Shown here: positions 9,788-18,672 of the stretch, one piece after another
How the letters are laid out: every line of letters begins with the position of its first letter
Position numbering within the stretch: position 1 is the first letter of the stretch
From: Streptomyces neyagawaensis
GTDB lineage: Bacteria; Actinomycetota; Actinomycetes; Streptomycetales; Streptomycetaceae
Assembly: GCF_023516595.1 (NCBI RefSeq)
Contig: NZ_JAMGBG010000025.1
Span: forward strand, 62,001-126,000
Length of the DNA stretch: 64,000 bases
Direction: 5' to 3'
Translations under genes and position numbers: made by a program
Notes under the pieces: generated by a model
The model's input: only the letters and a program-made list of their open reading frames with translations
Told to the model about the DNA's origin: nothing
Database searches by the model: none

Positions 9788-10354
9788 GTGCCTAGAGACT
9801 CGATGTTCCGAATTCACATGCGCTGGCCTGGGCATGGCTCGATCACCGAGAACATGCGCGTCAAGGAGGTGCGGATCAGCGAGACGGAGCGGTTGGTGAT
9901 CTGCCACAACCCCGAGGCCGCCGGGCGCGACCAGCACATGCGCGAGCAACTCGTCTGCCAACTCGAGGAACTGATCGACGATTCGGACAAGCTCAGCGAC
10001 TTCAAGCGGGGCATACTGCGCGGGAAGATCGCCGGCAAGCCCGGCCTGAACCGCTACCTGCGCACCACCCCAGCCGGAAAGCTCCGCATCGACACCGCCA
10101 AGGTCAAGGGAGAGTCGAACCTCGGCGGCAAGTACCTCCTGCGCTGCCCAGACCCCCACCTGAGCGCCGAGGACATCGCACTCGGCTACAAGCAACTCCT
10201 CGAAGTCGAGCGCGGCCGGCACGACATGAAGCAGATCATCGAACTGGGGCCGGTCTACCACCGGCTCGAAGTACGCACCCGGGCCCACGTCGTCCTGTGC
10301 TGGCTCGCCGTCCTGCTCATCCGCATCATCGAGACCCAGGCCGACGCGACCTGA
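9788..10354 (+). pseudogene. IS1634-family transposase, C-terminal fragment
   Basis: 188 residues matching only the last part of an IS1634-type DDE transposase: VICHNPEAAGRDQHMREQL, GKPGLNRYLRTTP, YLLRCPDPHLSAEDIALGYK, then VERGRHDMKQ and a PVYHRLEVRTRAHV segment with the final catalytic Glu region. The N-terminal catalytic part is missing. After the stop, a shifted frame continues with RRELQRLHVGV, which belongs to the same family tail, so a frameshift near 10350 is also present. A dead insertion-sequence relic marking the start of the accessory zone. Confidence 0.75.
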
Positions 10355-11200
10355 CCCCACGCCCGCCGCGAGCTCCAGCGCCTCCACGTCGGAGTCGAAC
10401 CCGGGACAGCGGGCCCGAGGGAATGACGGCGCCCCTCCGGCGCTCATCTCGCGCCTCCCCGCCCGGCCGACGTCACCGAAGATGACCACAAGGGCGACAG
10501 CGGACACGGATGCCAGGACCGCCCCGGGACCAGCACCCCAGGCGAACCGTCCGCGGCGGCGCCCGCATCTCCGGGCGCGACGACGCTGCCCGCACCGGCG
10601 CCGCCCGCGCCCAGCGAGCCGCCGTACACCACGCTTCCCCTCAGCGACGACAGAGAGATCCGCACCCACCCCGACCCGATCAACCTCTGCGCCAGCACGG
10701 TGGGCGCAGGCCCCCGGCACGGGGCTCCTGACAGCCCGCCGCCGAAATGGTTCGTCACGGCGACCCGACAGGCGCCCCGCCGCCTCCGGAGTCCTCGAAG
10801 CGCACACGCCCAGCTGGCTGGCGACCGGTCGTAGCTCCGGACCCTGGTGGGGGAGCAGCAGGGTGTTCGGGCTTACGCCGAGTGCCGCAACGAGGGCGGT
10901 CAGGTCGTCGACGTCGACACGTCGGACGTTCTTCGGCGGCTCAGCGCCGGCCGATCACCGTAACCGCGACAGTAACTGCCCATGCGCGGGACGGCCCCTG
11001 GCACACAGCCGGAGGCCCTCTCGCCTTCTGCGCCCACCAGGCCGCGCCCGAACCGGGCGGCTGAACCGTGAACGTGGCGGGTTCCCACTTCGGGTGAGCA
11101 TCGGGCGAGCAAGCAATCTCGAAGGACGCAAGAAAGCCCCGCAGGAGCGAGGGCCTTGACGTTTCCGCTGGTCACTGGTGTCTGCTCGCGTAGCGAGTGG
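10355..11200. other. gene-poor decayed stretch
   Basis: 845 bases between the transposase relic and the first tRNA-derived repeat. A remnant of a helix-turn-helix regulator can be read on the minus strand (separate entry). The 10480-10780 part has a + strand Pro/Ala-rich reading frame without start signals or known motifs. Near 11129-11155 a GCCCCGC/GCGAGGGCC imperfect hairpin resembles a terminator. Nothing else is supportable. Confidence 0.45.
10806..10945 (-). pseudogene. XRE-family regulator fragment
   Basis: The minus-strand translation RRVDVDDLTALVAALGVSPN followed by TLLLP is the last helix of the helix-turn-helix_XRE domain and the turn after it, as seen in many Streptomyces XRE regulators. 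An in-frame stop lies only about 12 codons upstream and the recognition helix is absent, so this is a relic. The downstream part carries no known effector domain. Confidence 0.45.
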
Positions 11201-11239
11201 TGGGGCGGGTGGGACTCGAACCCACGGCCGACGGATTAT
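11201..11239 (-). repeat. partial tRNA copy, leftmost attachment-site-like repeat
   Basis: 39 bases identical to the 3' part of the CAU-anticodon tRNA gene at 40140-40213, from the discriminator base through T arm and variable loop to the anticodon. The 5' half is absent and the sequence diverges after GGATTAT. Such 3' tRNA duplicates are left by site-specific integration of mobile elements. This copy is shorter by 6 bases than those at 22086 and 29660 and its flanks differ, so it is the oldest or a different element end. Confidence 0.75.
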
Positions 11240-11332
11240 TGGAACCGCTCGACTGCCGCAACAGCCGTCGCCCCAGCTGAGAGACAGGCTCCAGAACCAA
11301 GGGCAGCGGATTCCCCTTCCACCGCGTCGCGG

Positions 11333-12352
11333 TCACGCCCTCGGTGGCGCTGTGCTTCCCCGGATAACGAGTTGGGTGGGAACGAGAACGTCGTGGTCAG
11401 TGTCTTCGCCGCCGAGAATGCTCAGGAGCATGCGTCCGGCGAGTTCGCCTTGCTCCCTGACGGGCTGGCGGACGGTCGTGAGATCGGAAAGTTCCGCGAC
11501 GGGATGGTCGTCAATGCCGATGACGGACATGTCCTCGGGGATGCGCAGGCCAGCGCGACGCAGGGTGCGGATCGCGCCGAGGGCGACTTCGTCGGAGTGG
11601 GCGTACACGGCGGTGGGCGGCTCGGGCTGGCTGAGCAGCTTGGCCATGGCGTCGGCACCCTGGGCGCCGCCCCAGTCGACGGTGACGACAAGGCGTTCGT
11701 CGATCGGTACGCCCGCGTCGCGCAGAGCGGCGTAGTACGCGTTCGAGCGGCCCGACGGCTGCACCTCGTCCGGCTGGTCGGGGTCGACCGCGGCGATCAT
11801 GGCGATACGGCGGTGGCCCAGGAAGAGCAGGTGGTCCATGGCCTGGCGGCCTGCGGTCTCGTCGTCGATGGAGACGTTCGGGTAGGGCGCGTGCTGACCG
11901 CCCGCAGCGATGACCGTCACGCCCATCAGCTCAAGGCGCCGCTGCTCCTCCTCACCGACCGGAAAGGCCAACACGACTACCGCGTCGACCTTTCGCCTCG
12001 CCGGCAGCCGGTGGAAGAAGTCATGCCGGTCTTCGATGCCGTCGACGTGGTACAGGAGAACGTCCAGGTCGGCGGCCCGCAGGACTGACTCCAGGCCCTC
12101 CAGCAGTGCCGCGAAGAACCAGCGGGAGATGTGCGGTACGACCACCGCGACGCGGCCGGTGTCGCCGCCGGCCAGGCGGGACGCCTCGGGAGAGACGACG
12201 TAGGAGAGCTCCTCGGCGACCGCGAGGACGCGGCGGCGGGTGGCCTCGGATACGCCGTAGTCGTTGTTGAGCGCGCGTGAGGCGGTGGCCATCGAGACGC
12301 CGGCGGCACGGGCCACGTCCGCCATGTTGATCTTCTGGGAGCTCTGCGTCAT
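11333..12352 (-). CDS. LacI-family repressor of an alpha-glucoside uptake operon
   Basis: 339 residues. The N-terminal helix-turn-helix reads MADVARAAGVSMATASRALN (residues 10-29), followed by the hinge helix SRLAGG. The rest is a periplasmic-binding-protein-like effector domain with GHRRIAMIAA, VYAHSDEVALGAIRTLR and the ending SVIGIDDHP / LTTVRQP typical of LacI/GalR. It is divergent from the importer operon, and the 300-base spacer holds palindromes with a GGAAACGCTTCC centre, which are likely its operators, so autorepression plus repression of the importer is expected. The inducer is probably an alpha-glucoside, inferred from the neighbours. Confidence 0.9.
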   Translation of the reverse strand: MTQSSQKINMADVARAAGVSMATASRALNNDYGVSEATRRRVLAVAEELSYVVSPEASRLAGGDTGRVAVVVPHISRWFFAALLEGLESVLRAADLDVLLYHVDGIEDRHDFFHRLPARRKVDAVVVLAFPVGEEEQRRLELMGVTVIAAGGQHAPYPNVSIDDETAGRQAMDHLLFLGHRRIAMIAAVDPDQPDEVQPSGRSNAYYAALRDAGVPIDERLVVTVDWGGAQGADAMAKLLSQPEPPTAVYAHSDEVALGAIRTLRRAGLRIPEDMSVIGIDDHPVAELSDLTTVRQPVREQGELAGRMLLSILGGEDTDHDVLVPTQLVIRGSTAPPRA

Positions 12353-12370
12353 GCGGGAAGGCTAACCCAC

Positions 12371-12397
12371 TTCCGAAGCTTTCGGAAACGCTTCCGA
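12371..12397. promoter_or_regulatory. LacI-type operator palindromes near the repressor gene
   Basis: Two overlapping inverted repeats: TTCCGAA...TTCGGAA (12371-12387) and TCGGAA-ACGC-TTCCGA (12382-12397). They lie 19-45 bases upstream of the repressor start, placed for autoregulation. The GGAAACGCTTCC core recurs at 12538-12549. Confidence 0.65.
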
Positions 12398-12499
12398 GAT
12401 TTTTGAAAGGGCTTCCGATGTCGCGGGTGGCATCGAAGGCCATCTCGCACGGACATCTGATCATTACCGCATGTCACACGTATGTTGCACTTTCGTTAC

Positions 12500-12550
12500 T
12501 TGACAGGTCGGGTTGATCCGCTCAATCTTTCGGCAACGGAAACGCTTCCG
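12500..12550 (+). promoter_or_regulatory. promoter and operator of the sugar importer operon
   Basis: TTGACA at 12500-12505, a 17-base spacer and CAATCT at 12523-12528 form a good housekeeping promoter. CGGAAACGCTTCCG at 12537-12550 sits over the expected transcription start and shares its core with the palindrome near the repressor gene, as expected for a LacI-family block on initiation. Confidence 0.65.
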
Positions 12551-12655
12551 AAACCTGCTCAACGCATCCAGCGGTCCAGTCAGGGGAAGCGCGCCGACCC
12601 TCTGTCTGCCGACCATCGATGTGGAGCGGCAGCCGCATGGATGCGAGGAGGCATC

Positions 12656-14047
12656 ATGCCCAAGCAGCAGCACCCCACCTCCCCCGTCAGAACCGCCCGC
12701 CGCCGTCCGCGCACCCCGCTGGCAGCCGTGGCCGCCGCGTCCGCGCTGGCCACCCTGGCCGCGTGCGGCGCCCCCGGCTCGGACTCGGACTCCGGCTCGG
12801 CGGACGCGACCCCGACCGCCGTGAACACGGCCGTCGCCGACAAGTCCGCGACCCTGACGCTGTTCTCCGCGGCCGGTCTGGAGAAGTACGAGCAGGGCCT
12901 GGCGGACGCCTTCATGGCCCAGTATCCGAAGATCAAGGTCAAGCTGCGGGTCGAGGCGGACAACAACTACAACACCGTGCTGCCGCGGCTTCTCGCTTCC
13001 GATTCCACGCCGGACATCGTCCAGCCTTACGACCTCCTCGGAGGCGTGAAGGACAACCTGCTCACCAACCTCAACGCCTACGACGAGGCGTACGGCTGGA
13101 GTGAGAAGGTCCCGGCGTCTGCCCTCGCCCCGGGCCGGGTGTCCGACGGCGTGATCGGCTCCGGGCCGCTGTACCAGGCGGGCGGCTCCGCCGGCCCTCT
13201 CGTCGGCGTCTTCTACAACAAGGAGCTGGCGAACAAGGTCGGCATGAAGACCGTGCCCTCCTCGATCTCCGAGCTCGAAGACGTGATGGCCAAGGCGAAG
13301 AAGTCCGGCGTCACCCCGATCGTCGCCTCCAACCAGGACGGTCTGATCGGCCACCTCTACAACCTGCTGCTCGGCGACTACATGGGCGCCCAGTCGCTCA
13401 GCGACCTCGTCCACCACAAGCCGGGCGCGAGCCTGGACACCCCGGAGGCTGTCAAGGCCACCAAGACGCTCCAGAAGTGGATCAAGGCGGGGTACTTCAC
13501 GTCCGACGTCAACGCCCTCAACCAGGAAGCGTCGTACGGCAAGTTCACCGGTGGCAAGGGCCTGTTCTTCTTCCAGGGCAGCTGGATCACCCAGACCCTC
13601 GACCAGAACTTCAAGGGCGAGTACGGCGCCTTCCCGATGCCGCCCGCCGAGAAGGGCGGCAAGTACGCGGGCATGACCAGCAACACGCTCGCCTTCTCCA
13701 TCGCCGCCCGCTCGAAGAACAAGGACGCCGCCGCGCTGTTCCTCGACTTCCTCACCACCCCCAAGGCCGCGGAAGTCGCCGTCGACAACGGATACGCCGC
13801 CCTGACCTCCGGCGCGTCGGACGCGGCCGAGCCCTCCCTCTCCGGCACGCTGACCGAGCAGATCCAGACCGGTTACGCGGCCATCGCCGCCGACAACGGC
13901 TTCGACAGCTGGCTGCAGAACTCCGCCCCGGCCGTCGGCACCAAGCTGACCCAGCAGCTCCAGCTCCTGGTCTCCGGCAAGGTCGAGCCCGCCGCGATGG
14001 TCAAGACGCTCCAGACCGCCTACGCCGACGCCCTCAAGAGCAGCTGA
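12656..14047 (+). CDS. sugar ABC transporter substrate-binding lipoprotein
   Basis: 463 residues. Twin-Arg/basic N-terminus, hydrophobic stretch and lipobox LAAC near residue 38 predict a lipoprotein. The mature part has the extracellular solute-binding family 1 pattern (FYNKELANKVG, KGLFFFQGSW, AALFLDFLTTP). The ATG at 12656 follows GAGGAGG with good spacing. It captures an oligosaccharide outside the membrane for the two permeases encoded just downstream; the linked GH13 enzyme suggests an alpha-glucoside such as maltose, isomaltose or trehalose. No ATPase gene is present, which fits use of the shared MsiK ATPase in Streptomyces. Confidence 0.9.
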   Translation: MPKQQHPTSPVRTARRRPRTPLAAVAAASALATLAACGAPGSDSDSGSADATPTAVNTAVADKSATLTLFSAAGLEKYEQGLADAFMAQYPKIKVKLRVEADNNYNTVLPRLLASDSTPDIVQPYDLLGGVKDNLLTNLNAYDEAYGWSEKVPASALAPGRVSDGVIGSGPLYQAGGSAGPLVGVFYNKELANKVGMKTVPSSISELEDVMAKAKKSGVTPIVASNQDGLIGHLYNLLLGDYMGAQSLSDLVHHKPGASLDTPEAVKATKTLQKWIKAGYFTSDVNALNQEASYGKFTGGKGLFFFQGSWITQTLDQNFKGEYGAFPMPPAEKGGKYAGMTSNTLAFSIAARSKNKDAAALFLDFLTTPKAAEVAVDNGYAALTSGASDAAEPSLSGTLTEQIQTGYAAIAADNGFDSWLQNSAPAVGTKLTQQLQLLVSGKVEPAAMVKTLQTAYADALKSS

Positions 14048-14052
14048 GCATC

Positions 14053-14973
14053 ATGTCCTCGACCCGACCGACCAAGGTGGGCGCCGTCGCCGTCCGGGGC
14101 CGCCGCCGGCTCCGGGCGAGGCGGTGGGCCGGCTGGCTCTTCGCCCTCCCCGCCCTCGCCTTCTACGGCGTCTTCAACTTCTACCCCGTCCTGTTGTCGA
14201 TCCAGTACTCGTTCTACGACTGGGACGGTGTCGGTGCCTCCACCTGGGTGGGCCTGGAGAACTACACGGCGGTCTTCACCGACTCCGAGCAGTTCACCAC
14301 CCTGCTCCACGCCTTCTACCTGATCCTCTTCTTCACCGTCCTGCCGGTGACCATCGCCCTGATCACCGCCTCCGTCCTGAGGCAGCTGGAGGGCCGCTTC
14401 ACCGGAGCCCTGGCCCGCACGCTCCTCTTCCTCCCGCAGATCATCCCGGGAGCAGCGGCGGGCGTCGCCTGGACCTGGATGTACTCCGACAACGGCGTGA
14501 TCAACCAGCTCCTGCGTGCCGTCGGCCTCGACGACGTCGCCCGCCCCTGGCTGGCGGACTTCACCTGGGCCCTGACCGCCGTGGGCTTCATCGGCACCTG
14601 GCTGTCCACCGGTCTGTGCACGATGCTGCTGCTCTCCGGCATCGGCAAGATCGACGGCAGCCTGTACGAGGCCGCCCGCATCGACGGCGCCGGACCGATC
14701 CGCCAGTTCCGGGCCGTCACCCTCCCCGGTCTGCGCAACGAGATCGGCGTTTGCGTCACCATCACGATCATCGCCGCCCTCGCCAGCTTCGACGTCGTCT
14801 ACCTCTCCACCCAGGGCGGCCCCGGCACCCAGACCATGGTTCCCGGCGTCGCCGTCTACAACCTGGCCTTCAACGACGCCCGCCTCGGCGCGGCCTCCGC
14901 CCTCGCAGTCGTCCTCGCCCTGGTCGTGATCGCCGTCGTCGTACCGCTCCAGCGCCTGTTCCGGGAGAAGTGA
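14053..14973 (+). CDS. sugar ABC transporter permease, MalF type
   Basis: 306 residues with six predicted membrane helices and the cytoplasmic EAA loop EAARIDGAGPIRQFRAVTLP near residues 210-230, which contacts the ATPase. A basic N-terminal tail precedes the first helix. It starts 5 bases after the binding-protein stop and ends 2 bases before the second permease, so the operon is tightly packed. Forms the membrane channel together with the 14976-15818 product. Confidence 0.92.
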   Translation: MSSTRPTKVGAVAVRGRRRLRARRWAGWLFALPALAFYGVFNFYPVLLSIQYSFYDWDGVGASTWVGLENYTAVFTDSEQFTTLLHAFYLILFFTVLPVTIALITASVLRQLEGRFTGALARTLLFLPQIIPGAAAGVAWTWMYSDNGVINQLLRAVGLDDVARPWLADFTWALTAVGFIGTWLSTGLCTMLLLSGIGKIDGSLYEAARIDGAGPIRQFRAVTLPGLRNEIGVCVTITIIAALASFDVVYLSTQGGPGTQTMVPGVAVYNLAFNDARLGAASALAVVLALVVIAVVVPLQRLFREK

Positions 14974-14975
14974 CC

Positions 14976-15818
14976 ATGCCCGAACGCACGCAGACCGCAC
15001 GGGCTCTGCGCCGACGTGCCCCCGGACTCATCCTCATCACGGCCGCCGCGCTCTACTCGGTCGTCCCCCTGCTGAGCATGGTCAGTGCGGCCCTCGCACC
15101 CCAGGGAACCTTCCCCTCGGGCCTGAGCTGGCCCTCCGATCCGCACTGGCACAACTTCGTCGACGCCTGGAATGTCGCCAACATCACGACCCTGCTGAAG
15201 TCCAGCACCCTCATCGTGCTCGGCGTCGTACCCGTGGCGGTCCTGATCTCCACGATGGCCGCGTACGCGATCGCGGTCCTGGAGATTCCCCTCGGCCGCG
15301 TCTTCTACATCATCCTGGTGATGACGCTGACACTGCCGTACGAGATCGTCATCGTCCCGCTCTACGAACAGACCAGGGCCATGGGCCTGTTGGGCACCCA
15401 GTGGGCACTGATCCTTCCGCTCATCGGGATGAACATGCCGTTCGCGGTGTTCTGGATGCGGGCGCACTTCGCGGGCGTACCGAAGGAGCTGTCCGAGGCG
15501 GCGAGCATGGACGGCGCCGGACCGTGGCGAGCCCTGCTCCACATCCACCTCCCCCTCGCCCGCCCCGCGATCGCCTCCCTCTCGCTGCTGATGTTCCTCT
15601 CCACCTGGAACCAGTTCCTGCTGGCCCTGGTGCTGATCGACGACCCCGACAAGCGGACGATGGCCGGCGCGCTACAGGCGTTCACCACCAAGTACGCCAC
15701 CGACCAGGTGCTGCTGAACGCCGGCGCCCTGCTGATCATGGCCCCCACGATCCTCGTGTTCCTCTTCCTGCAACGCCACTTCGTCAAGGCGCTGCTCCAG
15801 GGCTCGGTCAAGGGCTGA
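14976..15818 (+). CDS. sugar ABC transporter permease, MalG type
   Basis: 280 residues, six predicted helices, EAA loop EAASMDGAGPWRALLHIHLP near residues 180-200, and the PYEIVIVPLYEQTRAMGLLGT segment typical of MalG/CarB-type permeases. Second channel subunit of the importer, followed after 48 bases by the glucosidase gene on the same strand. Confidence 0.92.
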   Translation: MPERTQTARALRRRAPGLILITAAALYSVVPLLSMVSAALAPQGTFPSGLSWPSDPHWHNFVDAWNVANITTLLKSSTLIVLGVVPVAVLISTMAAYAIAVLEIPLGRVFYIILVMTLTLPYEIVIVPLYEQTRAMGLLGTQWALILPLIGMNMPFAVFWMRAHFAGVPKELSEAASMDGAGPWRALLHIHLPLARPAIASLSLLMFLSTWNQFLLALVLIDDPDKRTMAGALQAFTTKYATDQVLLNAGALLIMAPTILVFLFLQRHFVKALLQGSVKG

Positions 15819-15866
15819 CCCCCACCCCCCAACCCCTTTTTCTTCAGACAGTCAGGACCGAGCACC

Positions 15867-17519
15867 ATGACCAACCCCACCCCCACCTCGCCGCACCCCG
15901 ACGCCGACTGGTGGCGTACGGCCGCGATCTACCAGGTCTACATACGCAGCTTCGCCGACGGCGACGGCGACGGAACCGGCGACATCGCCGGCCTCCGCTC
16001 CCGCCTGCAGTACCTGGCCTACCTCGGTGTCGACGCGATCTGGATCAACCCCTGGTACCCGTCCCCGCTGGCCGACGGCGGTTACGACGTCTCCGACTAC
16101 CGGGACATCCACCCGGTCTACGGCACCCTCGACGAGGCGAAGCAGCTGATCACCGAGGCGCACGAGGTGGGCCTGCGGGTCATCCTGGACATCGTCCCCA
16201 ACCACACCTCCGACCAGCATGCCTGGTTCCAGGAGGCGTTGGCGGCCGGACCCGGCTCACCGGAGCGTGACCGGTTCATCTTCCGCGACGGCAAGGGTGA
16301 GGACGGCTCTCTGCCCCCCAACGACTGGCACGCCGCCTTCGGTGGCCCCACCTGGACCCGCACCCCCGACGGCGAGTGGTACCTCCACCTCTTCGCGCCC
16401 GAACAGCCCGACCTCAACTGGGAGAACCCGGAGGTCCGGGCCGAGTTCGAGTCGATCCTGCGGTTCTGGTTCGACCTCGGCGTCGACGGCTTCCGCATCG
16501 ACGTCGCCCACGGCATGATCAAGGACCCCACTCTCCCCGACCTCGGCCTGACCGAGTTCTCCGTCCTGACCGGGGAGGACCAGCAGGACCACCCGCACTG
16601 GGACCGCGACGGCCTCCACGACATCTTCCGCAGCTGGCGCGCCATCGCCGACAGCTACCCCGACCCCCGCGTCTTCGTCGCCGAGGCCCACGTCCTCCCC
16701 AGCCGCATGCCGGAGTACCTCCGCCCGGACCAGCTCCACACGGCCTTCAACTTCGACTTCCTCAAGTGCCCCCTGGACGCAGGCAAGCTGCGCGAGGTCA
16801 TCGACCGCAGTATCACCAGCCTCGCCGCCGTCGGCGCCCCCGCCACCTGGGTGCTGTCCAACCACGACGAGACCCGCCACGTCACCCGCTACGGCCGCGC
16901 CGACACCGGCGTCCAGGCCCTGTTCCGCGACAAAACCATCCCCACCGACCGCGCCCTCGGCACCCGCCGCGCCCGCGCCGCCGCCCTCCTGATGTTCGTC
17001 CTGCCCGGCAGCGCGTACGTCTACCAGGGCGAGGAACTCGGCCTCTACGAGGTCGAGGACATCCCGGAGGAGCTCCTGCAGGACCCCATCTGGGAACGCA
17101 CCGGCCACACCGTCCGAGGCCGCGACGGCTGCCGCGTCCCCCTCCCCTGGACCGGCGACACCACGCCCTTCGGCTTCAGCACCTCCGGAGCACCCCCGTG
17201 GCTCCCCCAGCCCGAGGACTGGAAGGAGTACACCGCCGAAGCCAACCAGGCCGACCCCACCTCCATGCTCCAGCTCTACCGCACCGCCCTACGCCTGCGC
17301 CGCACCCACCCCGGTCTGACCGGCGAGGAGTTCCGCTGGCTCGACAGCCCGGAGGGCACACTGCTCTTCGAACGGGGCGAGGGCCTGCTGTGCACGGTCA
17401 ACCTCTCCGACCAGCCCGTCCCCCTCCCCGCCGGCCACAGCCCCCTCCTCATCTCGGGCCCCCTGGACAAGGACGGACTACTGCCCCCGGACACCGCCGC
17501 CCTGCTCTACCGCGACTGA
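15867..17519 (+). CDS. GH13 alpha-glucosidase / oligo-1,6-glucosidase-like
   Basis: 550 residues, full length for the GH13 oligo-alpha-glucosidase group. YQVYIRSFADGDGDGTGDIAGL is the typical N-terminal region with the calcium-binding-loop pattern. DGFRIDVAHG near residue 210 carries the nucleophile Asp, FVAEAH near 272 the acid-base Glu, and LSNHDE near 332 the transition-state Asp. GEELGL follows as usual. No signal peptide, so it acts in the cytoplasm on imported sugar, releasing glucose from non-reducing ends. Last gene of the LacI-controlled operon. Linkage preference (1,4 versus 1,6) cannot be fixed from this reading. Confidence 0.92.
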   Translation: MTNPTPTSPHPDADWWRTAAIYQVYIRSFADGDGDGTGDIAGLRSRLQYLAYLGVDAIWINPWYPSPLADGGYDVSDYRDIHPVYGTLDEAKQLITEAHEVGLRVILDIVPNHTSDQHAWFQEALAAGPGSPERDRFIFRDGKGEDGSLPPNDWHAAFGGPTWTRTPDGEWYLHLFAPEQPDLNWENPEVRAEFESILRFWFDLGVDGFRIDVAHGMIKDPTLPDLGLTEFSVLTGEDQQDHPHWDRDGLHDIFRSWRAIADSYPDPRVFVAEAHVLPSRMPEYLRPDQLHTAFNFDFLKCPLDAGKLREVIDRSITSLAAVGAPATWVLSNHDETRHVTRYGRADTGVQALFRDKTIPTDRALGTRRARAAALLMFVLPGSAYVYQGEELGLYEVEDIPEELLQDPIWERTGHTVRGRDGCRVPLPWTGDTTPFGFSTSGAPPWLPQPEDWKEYTAEANQADPTSMLQLYRTALRLRRTHPGLTGEEFRWLDSPEGTLLFERGEGLLCTVNLSDQPVPLPAGHSPLLISGPLDKDGLLPPDTAALLYRD

Positions 17520-17580
17520 CGGACCCGCGACCAGGTCACCCCGGCGACACCGGCCCCCAGCCCTCCCGCCCCCTGATCCA

Positions 17581-17626
17581 CCAGGGCCTGTCCGGTGTTC
17601 CTCCCCACCGACCGGACAGGCCCTGG
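17581..17626 (+). terminator. long hairpin after the glucosidase gene
   Basis: A 16-base perfect stem (CCAGGGCCTGTCCGGT and its complement) around a 14-base loop, 61 bases after the operon's last stop. No U-tract, as is usual for Streptomyces terminators. Confidence 0.7.
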
Positions 17627-17869
17627 TCCATCTCCAGGAGCCGGAGGGAGTTGCCGGAGACGGGCCCGAGCCTCCATCAGACCCGGAGCGGTTCAAGGCA
17701 GCACACGAGAGGTCGAGTGCCCTTCAGGGGCCGCTGTACGTTCGGGGGCGTTTTCTGCTGGGGTCGTTTTCGCGTCCCAGCCCGGACCGCACCCCATTCG
17801 TGCGGCCTCCGTACCCAGCCGCCGGCCCGGCAGAGCCGCCTACAAGGTCCCCGGGCAGCACTTCTGAAT

Positions 17870-18052
17870 CCTCGTGTCCAGCCAGCGTCCAGAATCCGGC
17901 GCCCATGCCTCGTACACGCGACCCGCGGAAACCTGCCCCATCGCTGGACCACGACATCTGTGCAGGTCAGAGCGATGTGAACCAACACCGACCGCAGCTG
18001 AGCCAAACTCACGAGCAGCGGATTTGGTCCGTTCAGGCAAAGTTGACGTGGA
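17870..18052. repeat. attachment-arm repeat without tRNA core
   Basis: Shares ordered blocks with 29425-29611 and 39903-40090: GTCCAGCCAGCGTCCAGAAT, then a variable spacer, CATCTGTGCAGGTCAGAG, CACGAGCAGCGGATT and GGTCCGTTCAGGCAAAGTTGACG. In the other copies this arm runs on into the tRNA-derived core; here it ends at AAGTTGACG against a transposase fragment, so the core was probably lost in an IS-mediated deletion. Confidence 0.65.
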
Positions 18053-18265
18053 TCTTCGAGCCCTTCTTGCCCCGGTCGACAGGATTCGGACCTGCCAGGT
18101 CCTCCCTTTCAGGGTGTTCACGGAGGCGATCGCGCAGCGCGACCAGTCCAGATCTCCGCGCGAACCCAGCTCGTCGAGGATGAGGCGGGGCAGCTTCGCC
18201 CAGACACGGGCGGCGGTCCACTCACATCGGTCGCCCCGGGACCCAGCCGACGACATGCTCGGCGA
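18050..18265 (-). pseudogene. IS5-family transposase fragment
   Basis: Minus-strand peptides in two frames: EWTAARVWAKLPRLILDELG with LDWSRCAIASVN, then (frame changed) LAGPNPVDRGKKGSKIH. These are the central part of an IS5-group DDE transposase around the first catalytic Asp region. Both ends are missing and a frameshift lies near 18120. Confidence 0.65.
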
Positions 18266-18672
18266 CGACGCGTTCTGCTCCTCCCGCCGCGCAAGCTTCG
18301 CGTCGGCCGAGGAAACGGGCGAGACCTTGGCCTCGAGGGATGAGGTCGTATCAGCTCCCAGGGGGCTTCACGGTCACGCGCCGCGCAGGAGGATGTATGA
18401 CGGCAGTGGCAGCCACAGGACGTCCTGCGCTTCTTCAAGATCACCCCGAAGGGACACCAGCCTTCGTCGCCCGTGCGGTGCGTTCTTCCGAAATCGCCCT
18501 CAGGAGCGCTCACCTGCATAAATGATCAAAGGAGTGCGGCCGCTGGGTCTGGCCGGATGGCCCATCTGTCCGTATGCGGGTTGCAGCCCTGACGGTCCGT
18601 CGGTTTCCTCATGAGCGGAGCACAACAAGACGCCGCGCACTCCGGCCGGCCACTGCTTCTCGGAGGAACTTC

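Larger units (their letters stand above)
17627..18672. other. intergenic stretch with att-arm relic and IS5 fragment
   Basis: No intact gene over about 1 kb. It contains a copy of the island arm repeat (17870-18052) directly joined to an IS5-type transposase fragment (about 18050-18265). From 18270 to 18672 nothing is recognisable apart from the leader of the secreted-protein gene. Confidence 0.5.

Noticed and set aside
9755..10807. 350-codon minus-strand frame opposite the transposase relic
   Set aside because: It is the shadow of the IS1634 fragment; its Gly/Arg-rich sequence has no domain.
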